Positions 27,859 through 36,794 of a DNA stretch of 64,000 bases are shown piece by piece (the first letter of the stretch is position 1; each line of letters opens with the position of its first letter). The notes under the pieces are model-generated. The model searched no databases, was not told where the DNA came from, and saw only the letters and a program-made list of their open reading frames with translations. The DNA comes from Peptostreptococcaceae bacterium. Its GTDB lineage: Bacteria; Bacillota; Clostridia; Peptostreptococcales; Peptostreptococcaceae. The stretch covers positions 1 to 64,000 of the forward strand of contig JAOARY010000006.1 of NCBI GenBank assembly GCA_025210335.1, in the 5' to 3' direction. The translations under genes were made by a program, and so were the position numbers.

Positions 27859-30800
27859 TTATTTATGATTAGTCAAAGAATCCTTAAGCCTTTTAAGTAA
27901 AATCAAATCTTCTTTTAGATAATCAGAAGGACTTTTTGTATAATCATAATCTAAATTATTACTATAAGCGACTATTCTAGGATAGATAAATATATCTGAA
28001 AGCATTTCTAATGTTAGTTTTCTTTCATTTAAAATTTCATATTCTTCTTCTAAAGTACTTACTATATCAAGTGCATTTTCCAAACAGATTAAAGAAAACT
28101 CATATATTAAATCTTTATCTACATTCCTTATAAATTTAGGTGCGGTATAAGGAAGTATTAAATTTATTGATGGTATTATATTTTTTTTCGAATCTTTTTT
28201 AATATTTAGAGAATCACCACCTATAAATGGATATAATAATTGTTCAGTAAACCAATATTTAAGTTTTGGTATAAAATAAGCACAATCAATATCCATTCCA
28301 TCCATATCCATAATCTCTTTACCTCGACCTGAAAGCATACCAACTACTATTTTTTTGATATTAACATCATATTTTTTAAATAGGGGTTGTAAAGATTTCA
28401 TTCTATAGCCTTTGTTTAAAAGATCATCGATTAATATAATATCTCTATTTAAAGACATGATCATTTTAGCTTGATTATCTAAATTTAAATAATTTGGAAA
28501 TTCATTTATTTTAAAATTAGATAAGTCTTTTTCAAATACTTTTTCTGTATGAAGTGATTTAGTAACTGTATTTGGTATTATAACTCTATTTAATATATTG
28601 CCATATGGTACACAGGCATATGAACCAAGTTTTCGAACTTCAAATTCTTTAGTTGGAACTGAGTTTATTCTACATACTTTTTTCATTATGGTTTCATCAA
28701 GTATTTTTCTATGGAATGATAAAACTAAATGACCTGGATAAAATTTAGTAATAACATGTTGTAGTCTTTTTCTAGCTTTAAGTATGGCTTTTTTGACATT
28801 TTTATTTTGTCTAAAAGGCTCTTTTATAGTTGTTTCAACATCTAAATATAAAGTACATGGTCTAACCATATTAACACTAAATAGTCTGCTTTTAAGATTT
28901 TCATTTTCTAATTCTTTAAATCCTTGTAATTTTAGAGTTTTGTAGATACTTCCTGTGTTTTTATATTCAATTCTATCGTGATAAATACAATAACTATAAT
29001 CTTTTTCAATAGAAGTTGCAAGAGTTTGAGTTAGTAATATTTGTTTTAAACTCTCAAAATAATCATTTTTCTTAGCGTAAATACCGTTTATACAGATTAT
29101 TCTACCACTGTAATTATTTCTTACAAATTCTGAGATTTCTTGATTTTTAAATTCACAAAATATATTTGATGATGGAACATAGTGATAAGAGGAATATCCA
29201 ATAATCTTATTCCTATCATTTAAATCTTTAATAACTATAATTTTTGCTTCTTTTTTATGGCTAAGCTCATCTAAATTTTTAAGTGCAGTTTTATAATCAC
29301 TATGAAAGCTTAGTGCCAATTTTTCCATTACAGAATAAGTTATATTTTCAACAATTTCAATATCTAATGATATTGTTTGAATAACAGATTTAAATTGAGG
29401 TTCTCTTCTATAAAGTCCTCTTTCATATATATATTTTTGTGCAAGGGGATCTACTAAATTTGATATATCCCTATTTGTATCTATATAACTTCTTATTTGG
29501 CTAGAACTTATATCTTCATATTCTTTTTCTAAATTTAATATAATACTTTTTGTATGAAGCTTAGAATATTTTTCATTAAAAGTGACATTTGTATTAGAAT
29601 TTAAATTTCGAGTAAATATTACATGTGGAAAACTTTGTATGAAGCTTTCTTTTTTATAAGCAGATGCATTCATTAAAACATCACTACCCATAACTAAAAA
29701 GACTTCCTTTGTATTAAATGTATTTTTTAAATATTTTAAATCATCATCATTGGCAATATTAATTGTAATATCTTCTGGAAATAAATAAATATCAAGTTCA
29801 TCAGCAATGGACATATTTATTATATTTCGTCTTATCAAATTAGGCTGAGTTCTTTTTGACCAAGAAAATTCATCAACAGCTAAATAAACTTCATATCCTA
29901 AATCCCTAATAGCAGTTGTTATATTTTTGTGACCCAAAGAAAATGGATCAAAGCTTCCTGGGAAAAAGGCTATTTTCTCATTTCTTTCAATGCAAATATC
30001 ACCATTGAAAAATGTATAGTCAGAAATAAATTTATAAATATTGTTTAAAACATGTGCATTGGTAAGAAAATCTAAATTATTTTCTTTATAATAATCTATT
30101 AAAGTTAATATTTTTTTAGCAATCAAAGAAAAAACTTCATTTTTTTCTTCTAAACTAACATTTCCAAATGAAAATATAGAACCGATAACACTAAATGCAC
30201 TTTGACGAACTTTTTGTTCATAATGAACAAGACCGTTTAATAAAATACTAAGTAATCTTTTTTTTCTATTTAAAAAATCAGTTTTATCCATTTCATAATA
30301 AAGAGTGCTTTTTGTATATTTAGACAGTGTGATTCCAACTGTAGTAAGTAAAAGTATTATAGTTTGAGGATTTGAATTTTTTATTTTTTCGACCAAATCA
30401 TCTATTATTTCATCTAAATCTTCCCTTTGTAGGTATAATAATAATTTACCTAAATATCTAGGAATATATTTACTAAACTGTTGTCCTTCTATTTCTAAAG
30501 ATCTTAAAAGTTCTATTGCAACATCATTCTTTTGTTCAAAAGGAAGTTTTGGATATAGTTGTAGCAATGCTTTTCCAGCATGATTTCTCACATTTTCAAT
30601 ATTGGATACTTTTAGTATATTGCAAAAATGCATAGCTGTATAAAGTCCATTTTCTTTTAAATTATCTAAAGTATAAGAAAGTAACATATCTATATGAATA
30701 CGTTTTACTGTAAAAGATGTAGAGCTTTTTAGATTGCTAAGAAATATAGTAGATATATTTTTTATATTTTCATCATTAAAATCTTTATAGATTTTTTTTA

Positions 30801-32721
30801 CATCATCATTTAAGTTTAATTTGCTTACAACTCTATATTTTAAATAATTTTCTGAGTAGTAATTTGATTTTTCCACATTTTTAGAAAAATAATCAGAAAA
30901 TGCATCTAAAAAAACATCATCCAATTTATAATTAGAGATTTTATTTTCTATAACTTCAAGACCTGATATTCTTAAGTTTAAACTTTCATCATTTATAACT
31001 TTTAATACAAAATCATAAATTGGATTTTGATCTATTTGAATATTTACAATAGGTATATATTTGATAGCTTCTAATAATGTAAACTTAACTTCCGTAGATA
31101 AATTAGATTCATTATCTAGATACATAAATATAACTTTTAGATAATCTTTTATACTATTTTTATCACAATTACAAAAGAATGAAGAAATCATTCTTGATAA
31201 ACTATGTCTAATCCAATTCCTATGAAGCTTAATCATTTTATGATCTGGAAATAAAAACTTATTAAAATATTCTTTTAATATTGTATGTGAATTAGGATTT
31301 TGTTTTGTTAATTTAACATATGTTGGTACTTCTTTTCGATATATTTCATCAAAATTAGCAATTAAAAATCCAATAAGTTCAGATGATTGTCTTCTTATAT
31401 CTTCTTGTGGTCTAGATAATAAATCATATAAGAATTTCAAAGTTATTATCTTTTGTTTTTGAGTTAAATATATAGAATTTTTTTCAAATACATCAAGATA
31501 TAATCGTAAACTATTAGAATCCCTTTCAATTCTAGCTTCCTCTAAGATTTTATTCAAAGAATGTTCATCTCGTAGTTTATGCATCAAAGAAATATTTTGT
31601 TTAAAAGAAAGGTATTTTAGATTTTTAATTACATCTAGCCCTTTCATCAGTGCATAATGATTTTTATTTTCTTTATTTAAATTATCATAATCAACATCTT
31701 CATCAACACAAACTTTTATATTTAAAGATTTCATAAAGTCTTCAAAATCTTTTAATTTTTTATATACTCTTTGATATCTTTTTTTCTTTTTATCATCTAG
31801 ATTATCCAATTTATTTAATATAACATTAAAAGAATCATCTAAAGAAAAGAATGTCATTATATTATTATGATTTTTGACTCTAAAATCAGCATAAATTAAA
31901 ATTAGCGATTCGATAGGTAAATTGTCTAACTCTAAATCCCAAACAGAATGGTTTACAGCGATATGTCCCATGTAAATAAGATTATGTTTACTAAACCAAT
32001 AATCACTATAATAATAATGAAGATATGGAACTCTCCTTGATTCACTAGATTTGCAACCAAATTTACCAATATCATGACCTATTGCCGCTCCAGAAATACG
32101 ACCTAAGTCCACAGGCATAGAAGCTTTTTTTAATTGTCTTGCAATTTTTAGTGCGATAAAGTTAACACCACATATATGTTCTAACGTATTATATCCCATT
32201 ATTTCTTGGTTTAATATCATCATTTCATAGATATATTCATCATTAAAAGCATTTTTGAAATTTATATACTCATCTTTATTTTCTAAATTGTCTATTTCTT
32301 CATCTGTTAAAAATTCGATTGGATATTTACTAAACCAAGTATTATCTTTTGAATATTTTTGATAATTACAAAAGAATCTTAGTATTTCTAGGTATAAGGA
32401 TGAAATTAAATCTAAATTGCTATTTAAATCTATTTCAATAGAGTTTTTAAATGATTTTTTTAGGGTAAAATTATATACATAATTTAAAAAATTATCAGGT
32501 AAATCTTCTTTATGAAAAACTTTTAAGAAAGGTTTAAATTTTTCATATATATTTTTACAACTAAAATTTTTCTTTTTTAAAATATCTTCAAATGAATAGA
32601 AGATATGTAGTTTTTGTAGTGTTGCCAAAATATTTTTTTTAGGATATTCATATTTTAGCTCCAAAAAATTACTTATTATTTCTCTAAATTCATTGAAATA
32701 ATGAAGGCTATTCTTATTCAA
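27859..32721 (-). CDS. Giant fusion enzyme: HD, HEAT-like, nucleotidyltransferase, acyltransferase-like and phosphoribosyltransferase regions
   Basis: 1620 residues from TTG 32721, which follows AGGGGTGAT; a longer frame reaching 32811 has no ribosome site. In order: helical N-terminus; HD hydrolase (about 170-290, GHDIGKFGCKSSESRR); long alpha-helical, HEAT-like stretch (about 390-880); NadD/CoaD-type nucleotidyltransferase (about 915-1100) with FFPGSFDPFSLGHKN and DISSSQIRSYI; a GNAT-like region (about 1120-1280); and a phosphoribosyltransferase with the PRPP loop IILIDDLLNKGYRM (about 1428-1441). HD beside a NaMN-adenylyltransferase-like domain recalls nadD-yqeK. The reaction is not known; assembly or turnover of a nucleotide cofactor is an inference. 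Confidence 0.8.
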   Translation of the reverse strand: MNKNSLHYFNEFREIISNFLELKYEYPKKNILATLQKLHIFYSFEDILKKKNFSCKNIYEKFKPFLKVFHKEDLPDNFLNYVYNFTLKKSFKNSIEIDLNSNLDLISSLYLEILRFFCNYQKYSKDNTWFSKYPIEFLTDEEIDNLENKDEYINFKNAFNDEYIYEMMILNQEIMGYNTLEHICGVNFIALKIARQLKKASMPVDLGRISGAAIGHDIGKFGCKSSESRRVPYLHYYYSDYWFSKHNLIYMGHIAVNHSVWDLELDNLPIESLILIYADFRVKNHNNIMTFFSLDDSFNVILNKLDNLDDKKKKRYQRVYKKLKDFEDFMKSLNIKVCVDEDVDYDNLNKENKNHYALMKGLDVIKNLKYLSFKQNISLMHKLRDEHSLNKILEEARIERDSNSLRLYLDVFEKNSIYLTQKQKIITLKFLYDLLSRPQEDIRRQSSELIGFLIANFDEIYRKEVPTYVKLTKQNPNSHTILKEYFNKFLFPDHKMIKLHRNWIRHSLSRMISSFFCNCDKNSIKDYLKVIFMYLDNESNLSTEVKFTLLEAIKYIPIVNIQIDQNPIYDFVLKVINDESLNLRISGLEVIENKISNYKLDDVFLDAFSDYFSKNVEKSNYYSENYLKYRVVSKLNLNDDVKKIYKDFNDENIKNISTIFLSNLKSSTSFTVKRIHIDMLLSYTLDNLKENGLYTAMHFCNILKVSNIENVRNHAGKALLQLYPKLPFEQKNDVAIELLRSLEIEGQQFSKYIPRYLGKLLLYLQREDLDEIIDDLVEKIKNSNPQTIILLLTTVGITLSKYTKSTLYYEMDKTDFLNRKKRLLSILLNGLVHYEQKVRQSAFSVIGSIFSFGNVSLEEKNEVFSLIAKKILTLIDYYKENNLDFLTNAHVLNNIYKFISDYTFFNGDICIERNEKIAFFPGSFDPFSLGHKNITTAIRDLGYEVYLAVDEFSWSKRTQPNLIRRNIINMSIADELDIYLFPEDITINIANDDDLKYLKNTFNTKEVFLVMGSDVLMNASAYKKESFIQSFPHVIFTRNLNSNTNVTFNEKYSKLHTKSIILNLEKEYEDISSSQIRSYIDTNRDISNLVDPLAQKYIYERGLYRREPQFKSVIQTISLDIEIVENITYSVMEKLALSFHSDYKTALKNLDELSHKKEAKIIVIKDLNDRNKIIGYSSYHYVPSSNIFCEFKNQEISEFVRNNYSGRIICINGIYAKKNDYFESLKQILLTQTLATSIEKDYSYCIYHDRIEYKNTGSIYKTLKLQGFKELENENLKSRLFSVNMVRPCTLYLDVETTIKEPFRQNKNVKKAILKARKRLQHVITKFYPGHLVLSFHRKILDETIMKKVCRINSVPTKEFEVRKLGSYACVPYGNILNRVIIPNTVTKSLHTEKVFEKDLSNFKINEFPNYLNLDNQAKMIMSLNRDIILIDDLLNKGYRMKSLQPLFKKYDVNIKKIVVGMLSGRGKEIMDMDGMDIDCAYFIPKLKYWFTEQLLYPFIGGDSLNIKKDSKKNIIPSINLILPYTAPKFIRNVDKDLIYEFSLICLENALDIVSTLEEEYEILNERKLTLEMLSDIFIYPRIVAYSNNLDYDYTKSPSDYLKEDLILLKRLKDSLTNHK

Positions 32722-32958
32722 ATTTATCACCCCTGTTATAATATTTATAATATAATTGTAACATTTAAATTTTATATATAGGGGATATTTATTTATAAAT
32801 TTTATCTTCAATTAAAAATTAAAAATTGGTTTTATATAGTTTTTCTTAAATAATTTTTACAAAATAAAAAAGTATGTATACAAGCTTATAGAATCTATTA
32901 TATAATTATATTTTAAAGAACAATACAAAGTATGATTATAGTATCTTAGGAGGGCAAT

Positions 32959-33345
32959 ATGGGAAAAAGAAGAATAATGGTAGTTGATGATGCATTATTT
33001 ATGCAAAATATGCTAAAGAATATATTAGAGGAAATGGAATATGATGTTGTTGGTACTGCATCTAATGGAAGAGAAGCAATAGAAAAAGTTCAGACTTTAA
33101 ATCCAGAGATAATAACTATGGATATAACAATGCCTGATATGGATGGGATAGAAGCACTAAAAGAAATAAAAAAAATAAACGATCAAGTTAAGATAATTAT
33201 GTGTTCTGCTATGGGTCAAAAGAATTTTGTTTTAGAGGCAGTTCAAAGTGGTGCTGTTGATTTTATAGTTAAGCCATTTGAAAGAAGTAAAATAGCAAAG
33301 GCTCTTAATAATGTTGAAACTATATTAAGAAGTGAAGGTAGATAA
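32959..33345 (+). CDS. cheY: CheY-like response regulator
   Basis: 128-residue stand-alone receiver: DD at 10-11, phosphoacceptor Asp55 in TMDITMPDMDG, switch Ser/Thr in MCSAMGQ, Lys in VKPFE. The run FMQNMLKNILEEMGYD-like start and MCSAMGQ are typical of clostridial CheY. TAGGAGGGC precedes ATG 32959. It stands alone, divergent from the giant fusion gene, with a structured RNA gene downstream; no other chemotaxis genes are adjacent, though cheW lies at 44678. Confidence 0.9.
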   Translation: MGKRRIMVVDDALFMQNMLKNILEEMEYDVVGTASNGREAIEKVQTLNPEIITMDITMPDMDGIEALKEIKKINDQVKIIMCSAMGQKNFVLEAVQSGAVDFIVKPFERSKIAKALNNVETILRSEGR

Positions 33346-33461
33346 CGGATATTTATTTAATATAATAATATATTGTAATATCAATAAGATAAGAATTATT
33401 TTATAAAAAAATAAATAAAAATAAAATAAATAAAACTATTTAATTTTTTGCAAAATTAGTA

Positions 33462-33676
33462 TATAATATAAATATAACTAAGGTGTTCGGGGTAATTTCT
33501 TTGATATTCAACCGACGCATGAATATCGGGAAATCGGGGTCTTTTAGTGCTATGTAAAGCCTTGAACGAGAGGGGACTACAGAGACTATAAGCAGGTTAC
33601 CCACCTGAGAGTTACTCGGGTATGAATATACTAGAACAACGGCACTTCGGTTGGACCCTTTTTAGGGTCCTTTTAA
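33462..33676 (+). ncRNA. Structured non-coding RNA of about 200 nt with own promoter and terminator
   Basis: TATAAT (33462-33467) suggests a start near 33475; a hairpin GGACCCT / AGGGTCC plus T residues (33653-33674) ends it. The region is G+C-richer than its surroundings and has no ORF. Helices seen: GATATTC (33503-33509) with GAATATC (33521-33527), or alternatively ATATTCA (33504-33510) with TGAATAT (33623-33629); CAGGT (33593-33597) with ACCTG (33603-33607), or CCTGAG (33604-33609) with CTCGGG (33615-33620). A 6S-type (ssrS) RNA is possible; a riboswitch for mrp is less likely because a terminator and a separate mrp promoter follow. Class not recognised. Confidence 0.65.
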
Positions 33677-33787
33677 TTTGTAAAAAAAATTGTTAACAAG
33701 AGAATAATATAATCTTTGAAGGTAGTATGAAAATGAAAAAACTCATTTTTGTGCTACCTTTATTTTGTTTTTAATAAAAAATATTAT

Positions 33788-33846
33788 TGGCATTTGACAA
33801 AAACTATTTTTAGGAATATAATCAGATTAATAAATGGCATATGACA
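33788..33846 (+). promoter_or_regulatory. Consensus mrp promoter with two 12-bp direct repeats
   Basis: TTGACA (33794-33799), 17-bp spacer, TATAAT (33817-33822). TGGCATTTGACA (33788-33799, overlapping the -35) recurs as TGGCATATGACA (33835-33846, just after the start point). Repeats that bracket the promoter suggest a regulator, perhaps the Fur- or DUF134-family protein of the same cluster. Confidence 0.75.
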
Positions 33847-33862
33847 ATAAGGAGAGATTTTT

Positions 33863-34642
33863 ATGAAACCAATTATACCAAAAGAAAAATTTAATTCTTT
33901 TTCAAATGTTAAAAATGTAATAGCGATAATGAGTGGTAAAGGTGGAGTTGGAAAATCAAGTGTAACTTCGCTTTTAGCAGTGTACTTACAAAAACAAGGT
34001 TTTAAAGTAGGTGTTTTAGATGCAGATATAACAGGGCCTTCTATACCTAAAGTTTTTGGTCTTAATAAAAAAGCATTTGCTACTGAAAATGGGATACATC
34101 CAATTGAAACAACTAAAGGTATTAAAGTTATGTCTATAAATCTTTTATTAGATCAAGAAGATGCACCTGTTGTTTGGAGAGGTCCAATTCTTTCAAATAC
34201 AATGAAACAGTTTTATACAGATGTAATATGGGAAGATCTTGATTATTTACTTATAGATTTACCTCCAGGAACAGGAGATGTTCCACTTACAGCTATGCAA
34301 TCATTTAATTTAAAAGGACTTGTAGTAGTTACATCACCTCAAGAAGTAGTTAATTTAATAGTTCAAAAATCTATTAATATGGCTAAATCTATGAATATAA
34401 ATATCTTAGGTGTATTAGAAAATTTATCTTATTTGAAATGTCCAGATTGCGATAAGGAAATAAAGATATTTGGAAATGGTGTTAAAGAGGAATATTTAAA
34501 TGAAAAAGGTATAAAACTTCTTGGTAGACTTCCAATTGACCCTGAATTTGCAAGTCTTTGTGATGATGGAAAAGTTGAATTATATCCAGAAATTAATTTT
34601 GAATTAGAAGAAAAGATGAAAGATATATTAAAAGAATTATAA
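33863..34642 (+). CDS. mrp: Mrp/NBP35-family P-loop ATPase (iron-sulfur carrier)
   Basis: 259 residues. Deviant Walker A GKGGVGKS (25-32), LDADITGPS, DLPPGTGD and the Cys pair CPDC (193-196) that in relatives bridges a 4Fe-4S cluster between two subunits. There is no N-terminal DUF59 domain. AAGGAGAG precedes ATG 33863. It heads a cluster of NifX-like and ferredoxin-containing MinD proteins, as DVU2109 does beside the Desulfovibrio orange-protein genes. Likely role: delivery of Fe-S or mixed-metal clusters. Confidence 0.92.
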   Translation: MKPIIPKEKFNSFSNVKNVIAIMSGKGGVGKSSVTSLLAVYLQKQGFKVGVLDADITGPSIPKVFGLNKKAFATENGIHPIETTKGIKVMSINLLLDQEDAPVVWRGPILSNTMKQFYTDVIWEDLDYLLIDLPPGTGDVPLTAMQSFNLKGLVVVTSPQEVVNLIVQKSINMAKSMNINILGVLENLSYLKCPDCDKEIKIFGNGVKEEYLNEKGIKLLGRLPIDPEFASLCDDGKVELYPEINFELEEKMKDILKEL

Positions 34643-34685
34643 ATAATATTAAAATATATATAATTTTTATTTATGAAAAATAAAA

Positions 34686-34720
34686 TTGACAAAAGGAAAT
34701 GACTAAATTTAGTCATTTCC
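34686..34720 (+). promoter_or_regulatory. 26-bp perfect palindrome downstream of a TTGACA box
   Basis: TTGACA (34686-34691) is followed by a 26-bp perfect palindrome (34695-34720) with half-site GGAAATGACTAAA. A run of A follows on this strand, so it is not a plus-strand terminator. It covers the spacer and -10 region and ends 23 bases before the NifX-like start, so it looks like an operator. The -10 is poor. Confidence 0.55.
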
Positions 34721-34743
34721 TAAAAAAAATCAGGAGGAATGAG

Positions 34744-35097
34744 ATGAAAATTTGTTTATCAGCAGCCAAAAAAGATGAAAAGACAGTATTAAATCAAACA
34801 TTTGGAAGATGTAATTATTTTTTTATATTTGATACTGAGAATGATTCTTATGAATTTTATGAAAATCCAGGTGTAACTAGTAATCATGGAGCTGGAATTG
34901 CAGCATCAAATTTTGTTGTAGAAAAAGGAGTTAAAAAAGTGATAACAGGTAATTTAGGACCTAATGCAATAAATATATTACTTGATAATGAAATAGAGTG
35001 TTATAAGGGCGAAGAATTAACATTGATGGAAAACATAAAAGAATTACAAAATGGAAAATTAACTATGTTAAAAAATGCTACAAAGAAGGGTCATTAG
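34744..35097 (+). CDS. NifX/NifB-like (dinitrogenase iron-molybdenum cofactor domain) protein
   Basis: 117 residues of the NifX / NafY-type fold that binds metal-sulfur cofactors: MKICLSAAKKDE, NQTFGRCNYFFIFD, NPGVTSNHGAGIAASNFV, VITGNLGPNAI. ATG 34744 follows AGGAGGAATG. The next gene starts directly after its stop. With no nitrogenase genes here, the context of MinD-type ATPases suggests the orange-protein (orp) type of complex known in Desulfovibrio. The metal is not known. Confidence 0.88.
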   Translation: MKICLSAAKKDEKTVLNQTFGRCNYFFIFDTENDSYEFYENPGVTSNHGAGIAASNFVVEKGVKKVITGNLGPNAINILLDNEIECYKGEELTLMENIKELQNGKLTMLKNATKKGH

Positions 35098-35925
35098 ATG
35101 ATAATATCAGTACTTAGTGGAAAAGGAGGAACAGGAAAAACTACTATTTCGACTAATTTATCAATATTAATGAATTATACTTATGTAGATTGCGATGTAG
35201 AAGAACCCAATGGCTTTTTGTTTTTAAAACCAAGTATAGAAAAAAATATACCTGTTGGTGTTTTAAATCCTTTGATAGACAACGAAAAATGTACTCTTTG
35301 TAAAATTTGTGCGACTGAGTGTCAGTTTAATGCACTTGCAGGACTTAAAAATAATATAATGTTATTTGATAAATTATGTCACTCTTGTGGAACTTGTTCT
35401 TTAGTATGTAAATATGATGCGATAAAAGAGATAAATAGAGAAATTGGACATATAAAAAAGGGGAATTTTAAAGGAAATACAGTTTATGAAGGTAGAATTA
35501 ATGTAAATGAGCCTATGGGAATTGCTATTATAAAAAAATTAAAAGAATTAGCATCAAAAGAAGATAATGTGCTTTTAGATTCACCTCCAGGAACATCTTG
35601 TAATGTAGTAGAAACATTACAAGATGTGGATTATGCGGTGTTGGTAACAGAACCTAGTGCATTTGGACTTCATGATATGGATATGGCATATAATTTAACT
35701 AAAAAATATAATATAAAATCAGGAATTATAATAAATAGATCGAATGAAGATGATTATATAATAGAAGATTATGCTAAGAAAAATAATATAAAAATACTTG
35801 GTAAAATTCCTTTTTCAAAACAAGCTGCAAAGATATACTCAAATGCAGAGCTTTTAATAGAAGATGATTATTTAAAAACTCATTTTGAAAATATAAAAAA
35901 TAATATATTAAAGGAGATAAAATGA
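35098..35925 (+). CDS. MinD-family ATPase with 2[4Fe-4S] ferredoxin insert (first copy)
   Basis: 275 residues. Walker A SGKGGTGKTT (7-16), DCDVEEPN, then an inserted double-cluster ferredoxin: Cys65, 68, 71, 75 and Cys94, 97, 100, 104; then LLDSPPGTSCNV and a C-terminal ATPase part. This architecture is that of the paired ATPases DVU2103/DVU2104 of the orp operon. ATG abuts the previous stop; its own stop overlaps the second copy by four bases (ATGA), so the two are translationally coupled and likely form a heterodimer. Confidence 0.93.
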   Translation: MIISVLSGKGGTGKTTISTNLSILMNYTYVDCDVEEPNGFLFLKPSIEKNIPVGVLNPLIDNEKCTLCKICATECQFNALAGLKNNIMLFDKLCHSCGTCSLVCKYDAIKEINREIGHIKKGNFKGNTVYEGRINVNEPMGIAIIKKLKELASKEDNVLLDSPPGTSCNVVETLQDVDYAVLVTEPSAFGLHDMDMAYNLTKKYNIKSGIIINRSNEDDYIIEDYAKKNNIKILGKIPFSKQAAKIYSNAELLIEDDYLKTHFENIKNNILKEIK

Positions 35926-36782
35926 AAAAGATAGTTGTATTAAGTGGAAAAGGTGGAACTGGAAAAACTACTTTAGCTTCATTTTTATCTATTTTTCTTG
36001 AAAATTCTATAAAAGCAGATTGTGATGTTGATGCACCAAATTTAAACTTGGTATTTAATGCAAATAAAATTTATGAGAAAGATTTTTATGGAGCTAAAAT
36101 AGCGAAAATAAATTATGATGAATGCTCAAATTGTAAGTTGTGCAAAGATTATTGTAGATTTGAAGCCATAAAAGAAGAGGATAATAAAATTGTAATCGAT
36201 GCTTTATCTTGTGAAGGATGCAAAGCTTGTGTTATAAAATGTCCGAAAAATGCAATAAGTTTAAATGAAGTAGTTACAGGTAAAGTAAAATATTATAATG
36301 ATTTTGATTCAAAATTTGTTGGAGCAAAATTAGAAGTTGGAGCAGAAGGTTCTGGGAAATTAGTTTCAAAAGTTAAAGAGGTAGCAAATGAAGAGGCAAA
36401 AGGTGAAAAATATATGATTATAGATGGTTCACCAGGAATTGGTTGTTCTGTAATAGCATCTGTAACAGATACTGATTCTTCAATAATTGTACTAGAGCCA
36501 ACTATGTCATCAATTGATGATTTTAAAAGACTTCTAAAACTTTTGGAAAACTTCGATAATAATAATTTCGTTATTATAAATAAATATGATTTAAATGAAG
36601 AAAAGACAAATGAAATCAAAGATTATTGCAAGGAGAACAACGTAGAAGTTTTAGGAAAGATACCATTTGATAAAGAAATGGTTAGAATATTAAATACGGA
36701 TTTTAAAAGCGTTTTGACTAAAGATTTTGAGTCAAAAGATGCTTTTATAAATATAATAAATAATTTAAAAAATATAATTTAG
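35922..36782 (+). CDS. MinD-family ATPase with 2[4Fe-4S] ferredoxin insert (second copy)
   Basis: 286 residues, paralogue of the preceding gene. Walker A SGKGGTGKTT (8-17), DCDVDAPN, cluster ligands Cys68, 71, 74, 78 and Cys97, 100, 103, 107, then MIIDGSPGIGCSV, which differs from the PPGT of the first copy. Such asymmetry is usual for these pairs. Overlaps the first copy by four bases and is followed 12 bases later by a second NifX-like gene. ATP-driven metal-cluster handling is inferred from family. Confidence 0.93.
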   Translation: MKKIVVLSGKGGTGKTTLASFLSIFLENSIKADCDVDAPNLNLVFNANKIYEKDFYGAKIAKINYDECSNCKLCKDYCRFEAIKEEDNKIVIDALSCEGCKACVIKCPKNAISLNEVVTGKVKYYNDFDSKFVGAKLEVGAEGSGKLVSKVKEVANEEAKGEKYMIIDGSPGIGCSVIASVTDTDSSIIVLEPTMSSIDDFKRLLKLLENFDNNNFVIINKYDLNEEKTNEIKDYCKENNVEVLGKIPFDKEMVRILNTDFKSVLTKDFESKDAFINIINNLKNII

Positions 36783-36794
36783 TGGAGGTTTGTT

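Noticed and set aside
32722-32811. 30-codon upstream extension of the giant fusion gene
   Set aside because: No ribosome site at 32811, whereas TTG 32721 is preceded by AGGGGTGAT.
33478-33676. SRP RNA, RNase P RNA, T-box or c-di-GMP riboswitch as identity of the structured RNA
   Set aside because: The SRP apical motif, RNase P core, GGTGGNACCGCG and c-di-GMP signatures are all absent. 6S RNA remains possible but I could not confirm it.
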